NCBI GenBank assembly: GCA_031274285.1
Contig: JAISQJ010000091.1
Span: 1-64,000, forward strand
DNA: 64,000 nt
Origin: Treponema sp.
GTDB taxonomy: Bacteria > Spirochaetota > Spirochaetia > Treponematales > Breznakiellaceae
Direction of reading: 5' to 3'
Both the position numbers and the translations under genes were made by a program. The notes beneath the pieces were generated by a model, which was not told the origin of the DNA, made no database searches, and worked only from the letters and a program-made list of their open reading frames with translations. Positions 60,055-64,000 of this stretch are shown here, piece after piece (positions within the stretch are counted from its first letter, which is position 1; each line of letters begins with the position of its first letter).

Positions 60055-61124
60055 AATATTGGTTTCCCATTCTGATCCTGCTGCTCTGCGCCGGATGCGC
60101 CGGCGCCGCCAAGAGCCGCGGCTCCTCCCAGGGGGCAGGCTCCCAAGGGGAGCCCTCCCGGGCGGAGCCCGCCTGGGTAAGCGATGCGGATCAGGTTTAC
60201 AGCCGGCTCCGTTACATGGCCGCCGTGGGCTACGGCCCCAGCAGGGCGGCGGCGGAAAAGGAAGCCTTCGCCAGCATGGTCAGCGTCTTTGGCCAGACGG
60301 TCCAGGTTGACCGGCAATCCATGGTGGATTATTCGGAGGCCCTGCGGCAGGACACGGTTTCCTCCTATATCAGGAACACGGAAATAAGCAACGCCATAAA
60401 AACATCATCGGAGGTGGAAATCCTCATCGGCGCGGAGATCCGCGATTACTGGTACGACGGCCGGGGAACCCACTATGCGGTGGCGGTGATGGAAAAAAGC
60501 AAGGCCGCCGCCCTCTACGCCGAACTGGTTGACGCCAACCGGGAAATCATCGGCGCCCTTACCGCCATGGACGAGGGGGAAAAATATTCCTTTTCGGGCT
60601 ATGCCCGCTGCCTCCTGGCCGCCAAGGTTGCCGGCGGGAACCGGGTTTTCGCCGGTATCCTCTCCGTGGTGGGCGGCCCGGCCCTGGGGGCCGGCGAACT
60701 GGCCCAGGAGGAGCAGTTCCGGCTGGAGGCCCTGGACATCGCCAGGAACATCCCCCTGGACCTGCGGGTGGAAAACGACCGGAACAACCGGATTCGGGGG
60801 GCCTTTGCTGCGGTAATCGGCGCCAAGGGATTCCTGTCCGGCGGCGGCGATTCCCCCTATACCCTGGACGCCCGGCTCGAATTTACCCCGGTGGATCTGC
60901 CGGGCCAGGAAAACAGCTATGTCCGCTATGTTTTGGACGCCGGCCTCACGGACACGCGTACCGGGACGGTCCTGCTGCCCTATACCATCTCCGGCAGGGA
61001 GGGACACCTTACGGAGGTGGAGGCGGAAAACCGGGCGCTGCGGGCCATAGAACAGCAAATCGCCCGTGGCTGGGAAGCGGCCTTTTCCGCCTACCTGGAT
61101 TCCCTGTCGGCCGGAAAAAGATGA
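60042..61124 (+). CDS. LPP20-like lipoprotein
   Basis: Lipobox LLCAGCAG; AEPAWVSDADQVYSRLRYMAAVGYGPSRAAAEKEAFASMVSVFGQTVQVD. Confidence 0.8.
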   Translation: MLKIKYWFPILILLLCAGCAGAAKSRGSSQGAGSQGEPSRAEPAWVSDADQVYSRLRYMAAVGYGPSRAAAEKEAFASMVSVFGQTVQVDRQSMVDYSEALRQDTVSSYIRNTEISNAIKTSSEVEILIGAEIRDYWYDGRGTHYAVAVMEKSKAAALYAELVDANREIIGALTAMDEGEKYSFSGYARCLLAAKVAGGNRVFAGILSVVGGPALGAGELAQEEQFRLEALDIARNIPLDLRVENDRNNRIRGAFAAVIGAKGFLSGGGDSPYTLDARLEFTPVDLPGQENSYVRYVLDAGLTDTRTGTVLLPYTISGREGHLTEVEAENRALRAIEQQIARGWEAAFSAYLDSLSAGKR

Positions 61125-61157
61125 GACCGTCCGGGGCGCGCCGGTAAGGGGGAGGGG

Positions 61158-62924
61158 ATGGAGGATCAGCTTGTCTATCAGGATTTGGAGTTTATCAAGA
61201 TACTGCCCCGCTGGGCCCAGGAATTAGCCAACAAGTACCGTTCTAAAACCACCAACCTCTATATCCTCTACGGGAACATCCGGGATTTCCTGCCCCACGA
61301 GATGAACCGGGATGAATTTACCTTTACCCGGATTCAGGATTATATTTCGGAGGTTCTTTTCGGGAACCAGGATTATATTATTTACTACAATTCCTCCAGC
61401 GGCATAACCTTCTGTACCGAAGCCATGGCCCAGGATTACCGCAGCGTAATTGGGGGCCTGTACCCCCAGGCGGAAGACAGCGACATCATCGCCGCGGAAC
61501 CCAGAAAAAGTTTTTTTTATCTGGAAAAATATTTTCTGGCCAAAATACCCAAGAAGGGGGGCCGCCGCTGCCGGGTGGTGCTGATCATGGACTACGTGGA
61601 GTCCATTATCCCCTCCGGCGATTTTATCCGCCTTACCGAGGAAGACCGCTACTGCCTGGTTACCCTCAGCCGCTGGGCCAACGATCCCATCCTTACCATC
61701 GGGGACATCACCATTATTCTGCTTACGGAAAATTTGGCCGATATTTCCCCCCGGCTGGTAAGTTCCCCCGCCACGGTCAAGGTGGGGGTTCCCTTCCCCG
61801 ACGAAAAGGTGCGGGCCAGCTTCCTGCGTTTTAAGGAGGGCATGGGCCAGTTGCTGCTGGACCGGGGCTTAAACCCGGAGCGGGTGGCCTCTATCACCAG
61901 CGGCCTTAATCTGATGAACCTGAACCACCTGGTCATGGAAAGTGAAAAAACCAAGACCCTCCTTTCCCTGGATTACCTGGGGCAGCGCAAAAAGGAGATC
62001 ATCGAAAACAGCGCCGCGGGGCTCCTGGAATTCATGGAAACGGTCCACGACCTTTCCTACGTGTCGGGCCATGACTTCGTGAAGAAACGGTTCAAAAGCG
62101 CGGCCCGGGCCATCAAGCTGGGCCGCCTGGACGTGCTCCCCATGGGCTACCTGTTATCCGGCCCCGTAGGCACGGGCAAGAGCTTCATGGTCAGCGCCTT
62201 CGCCGGGGAAATAGGAATCCCCATGGTAAAGTTCCGCAACTTCCGCTCCAAATGGCAGGGAGACACCGAATCCAACCTGGAAAAGGTGCTGAATATCCTC
62301 AAGGCCATGTCCCCGGTGGCGGTCATGATCGACGAGGCCGATGCATTCCTGGGGGACCGGGACCAGGACGGCGACTCGGGGACCAGCAACCGGGTCTTTG
62401 CCCAGATCGCCAGCTTCATGGGAAACACCGAATACCGGGGAAAGATCATCTGGTTCCTTATCACCTGCCGGCCCGACCTTATCCCCATCGATCTCAAGCG
62501 CCAGGGCCGGGCGGAGGAACATCTGGCCCTCTTTTACCCCGAAACCGAAAAGGAGCGGGAAGCCCTCTTCGACACCCTGGTCCGCAAACTGGACCTTTCC
62601 ATCCGCAAGTTTCCCATCGCCGAACTCTTCAGAAAATTCCACCACGAATTTTCCGGTGCGGACCTGGAGGCCGTCCTCATCCGGGCCAAACTCCGGGCCG
62701 CCATGGAGGACCGCAGCTTTGTCAGCCGGGAGGACATGGAAGAAGTAATGGGGGACTTTATCCCCGCCGCCTATCCCCACGAGATCGAACTGCAAAACCT
62801 GGTGGCCGTATTGGAATGTACCAGCAAGGAAATGATCCCTCGCCGCTTCCAGAACCTGGAGCGCACCAAGCTTATCAACACCATCCAGGAACTCAAGATC
62901 CTCCTGGGCGAGCGCACCGGGTAG
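61158..62924 (+). CDS. AAA+ ATPase with uncharacterised N-terminal region
   Basis: Walker A LSGPVGTGKSFMV, Walker B VAVMIDEADAFLGDRDQDG, arginine-rich LIPIDLKRQGRAEEHLALFYP. Confidence 0.88.
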   Translation: MEDQLVYQDLEFIKILPRWAQELANKYRSKTTNLYILYGNIRDFLPHEMNRDEFTFTRIQDYISEVLFGNQDYIIYYNSSSGITFCTEAMAQDYRSVIGGLYPQAEDSDIIAAEPRKSFFYLEKYFLAKIPKKGGRRCRVVLIMDYVESIIPSGDFIRLTEEDRYCLVTLSRWANDPILTIGDITIILLTENLADISPRLVSSPATVKVGVPFPDEKVRASFLRFKEGMGQLLLDRGLNPERVASITSGLNLMNLNHLVMESEKTKTLLSLDYLGQRKKEIIENSAAGLLEFMETVHDLSYVSGHDFVKKRFKSAARAIKLGRLDVLPMGYLLSGPVGTGKSFMVSAFAGEIGIPMVKFRNFRSKWQGDTESNLEKVLNILKAMSPVAVMIDEADAFLGDRDQDGDSGTSNRVFAQIASFMGNTEYRGKIIWFLITCRPDLIPIDLKRQGRAEEHLALFYPETEKEREALFDTLVRKLDLSIRKFPIAELFRKFHHEFSGADLEAVLIRAKLRAAMEDRSFVSREDMEEVMGDFIPAAYPHEIELQNLVAVLECTSKEMIPRRFQNLERTKLINTIQELKILLGERTG

Positions 62925-62986
62925 GGGGGGCCTGCTACCACGGCCAATTTGCCCGTAGCCCCGCCTTCCCTTTCTGGCCCCCCGAT

Positions 62987-63006
62987 GCCCGCACGTCGTT
63001 GCGGGC
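62987..63006 (+). other. Hairpin GCCCGCA-CGTCGT-TGCGGGC after the AAA+ gene
   Basis: Perfect 7-bp stem, no T-tract. Confidence 0.45.
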
Positions 63007-63046
63007 TACCCCCCGGTTATTTTAAAAAAGCAGGAAGGTATATGAA

Positions 63047-63075
63047 TTGACTTTTTTATAGACAGTTTTTATAAT
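63047..63075 (+). promoter_or_regulatory. Near-consensus sigma-70 promoter for ankyrin-repeat gene
   Basis: TTGACT (63047-63052), 17-nt spacer, TATAAT (63070-63075). Confidence 0.75.
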
Positions 63076-63103
63076 GTTCTAAAATATATTTTGGAGGGAA
63101 CAA

Positions 63104-64000
63104 ATGAAAAAGGTAGGTGTTTTTCTATTAGTGGTAATGCTGTCTTGCGCGTTGTTTTCTTGCCTTACTACAGGCCGGGCAATGTCTCCTCTTTATCGGG
63201 CTGTTTTAGATGGAAATCTCGCAAAAGTCAAGAAGCTTGTGGAAAGCGGAGTTGATATTGACGTGGGATCCTATAACAGTACACCCTTAGAGGTAGCGGC
63301 TGCAAGAGGCGATCTGGATATAGTTCAGTATCTTTTAGCAAATGGCGCTCAAAATCCTCAAAAAGCATATCAGAGCGCATCTAGAATGCAGCATACCGAA
63401 GTGACAAAATTTCTTCTCGATGGTGGTTACGTTGATATAAATAATAATGCCATTTCTTTTTATTCAATTCTGAATGATAAGAAAGTGCCCTTTGAGACTA
63501 GAATGCAAACCGTTAAAGATATGACCGGTGGTAAATTGAACAGTCCTTATTTACTTGCCCTTGTTGAATCTGAAAACTATCAAAAAGTAATTGAATTTTT
63601 TGGTATTAATTTGGCTGATAAAGCCGATGCGCTGGGAAATTCAGTTTTGCATATTGCGGCAATGCGTAATGATGATGAATTGATCAAATATTTACTTGAA
63701 CATAATTTCAATGTAAACGCACTTGACAACAATGGCCATACGGCATTGTTTTATTCGATAACCTGTTTTGGCGCTTCTATTGATTGGTATTCGCCTGTTA
63801 TAGAAAACGAAAAAACGGCGGAAATACATTTTATATCTGATGATCCATATTATACTAATATACAAGAAATCCAAAGGAAGCAGGTCGCGATTGCGACGGC
63901 GCTGCTGGATGCGGGTATAAATGTGAATCAACAAAACAAAGATGGTTGGACGGTTCTACATTTTGCCAGTGCGGCATATTCAGCCGGACTGCGGGAATTC
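63104..64000 (+). CDS. Ankyrin-repeat lipoprotein, truncated by window end
   Basis: Not in the supplied ORF track (open at window end). MKKVGVFLLVVMLSCALFSCLTTGRAMSPLYRAVLDGNLAKVKKLVESGVDIDVGSYNSTPLEVAAARGDLDIVQYLLANGAQ...; RBS GGAGGG. Confidence 0.85.
   Translation, partial: MKKVGVFLLVVMLSCALFSCLTTGRAMSPLYRAVLDGNLAKVKKLVESGVDIDVGSYNSTPLEVAAARGDLDIVQYLLANGAQNPQKAYQSASRMQHTEVTKFLLDGGYVDINNNAISFYSILNDKKVPFETRMQTVKDMTGGKLNSPYLLALVESENYQKVIEFFGINLADKADALGNSVLHIAAMRNDDELIKYLLEHNFNVNALDNNGHTALFYSITCFGASIDWYSPVIENEKTAEIHFISDDPYYTNIQEIQRKQVAIATALLDAGINVNQQNKDGWTVLHFASAAYSAGLREF

Overview
GC-rich chromosomal window, probably from a host-associated, Treponema-like spirochaete (inferred from gene content and protein style; no rRNA in the window to confirm). 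I found no rRNA, tRNA, CRISPR array, transposase or prophage. Main blocks: (1) 1-17.1 kb, a hemicellulose/aldouronate-type locus with an SDR, Gfo/Idh oxidoreductases, LplB/YtcP-type permeases, three paralogous solute-binding proteins (SBPs), an AraC regulator, a GH42, a VOC protein and a GH67 alpha-glucuronidase, interrupted by an AT-rich VapBC-like toxin-antitoxin module; (2) rpoC without rpoB directly upstream; (3) 21.8-25.4 kb, a translationally coupled trio of SSS transporter, D-aminoacylase-like amidohydrolase and DapF-like racemase; (4) HMA protein, aldo/keto reductase with ferredoxin-like C-terminus, SfsA-DUF123 fusion, and RlpA/SPOR protein with a Gln/Pro-rich linker; (5) an ECF transporter operon behind a consensus promoter and a LacI-like palindrome; (6) a minus-strand sulfatase, Opp-type ABC transporter, YesMN-like two-component system and anaerobic sulfatase maturase, coupled to uvrB; (7) a radical SAM/SPASM-like plus GT1-like glycosyltransferase pair; (8) a BMP-type ABC transporter, amidohydrolase/deaminase, FGGY kinase, BtpA/SgcQ and DeoR catabolic cluster of unclear substrate; (9) an LpoB-like, COG3014-like and LPP20-like lipoprotein plus AAA+ ATPase cluster; (10) an AT-rich ankyrin-repeat lipoprotein truncated by the window end. 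Family calls are from motif recognition by eye; no searches were run.
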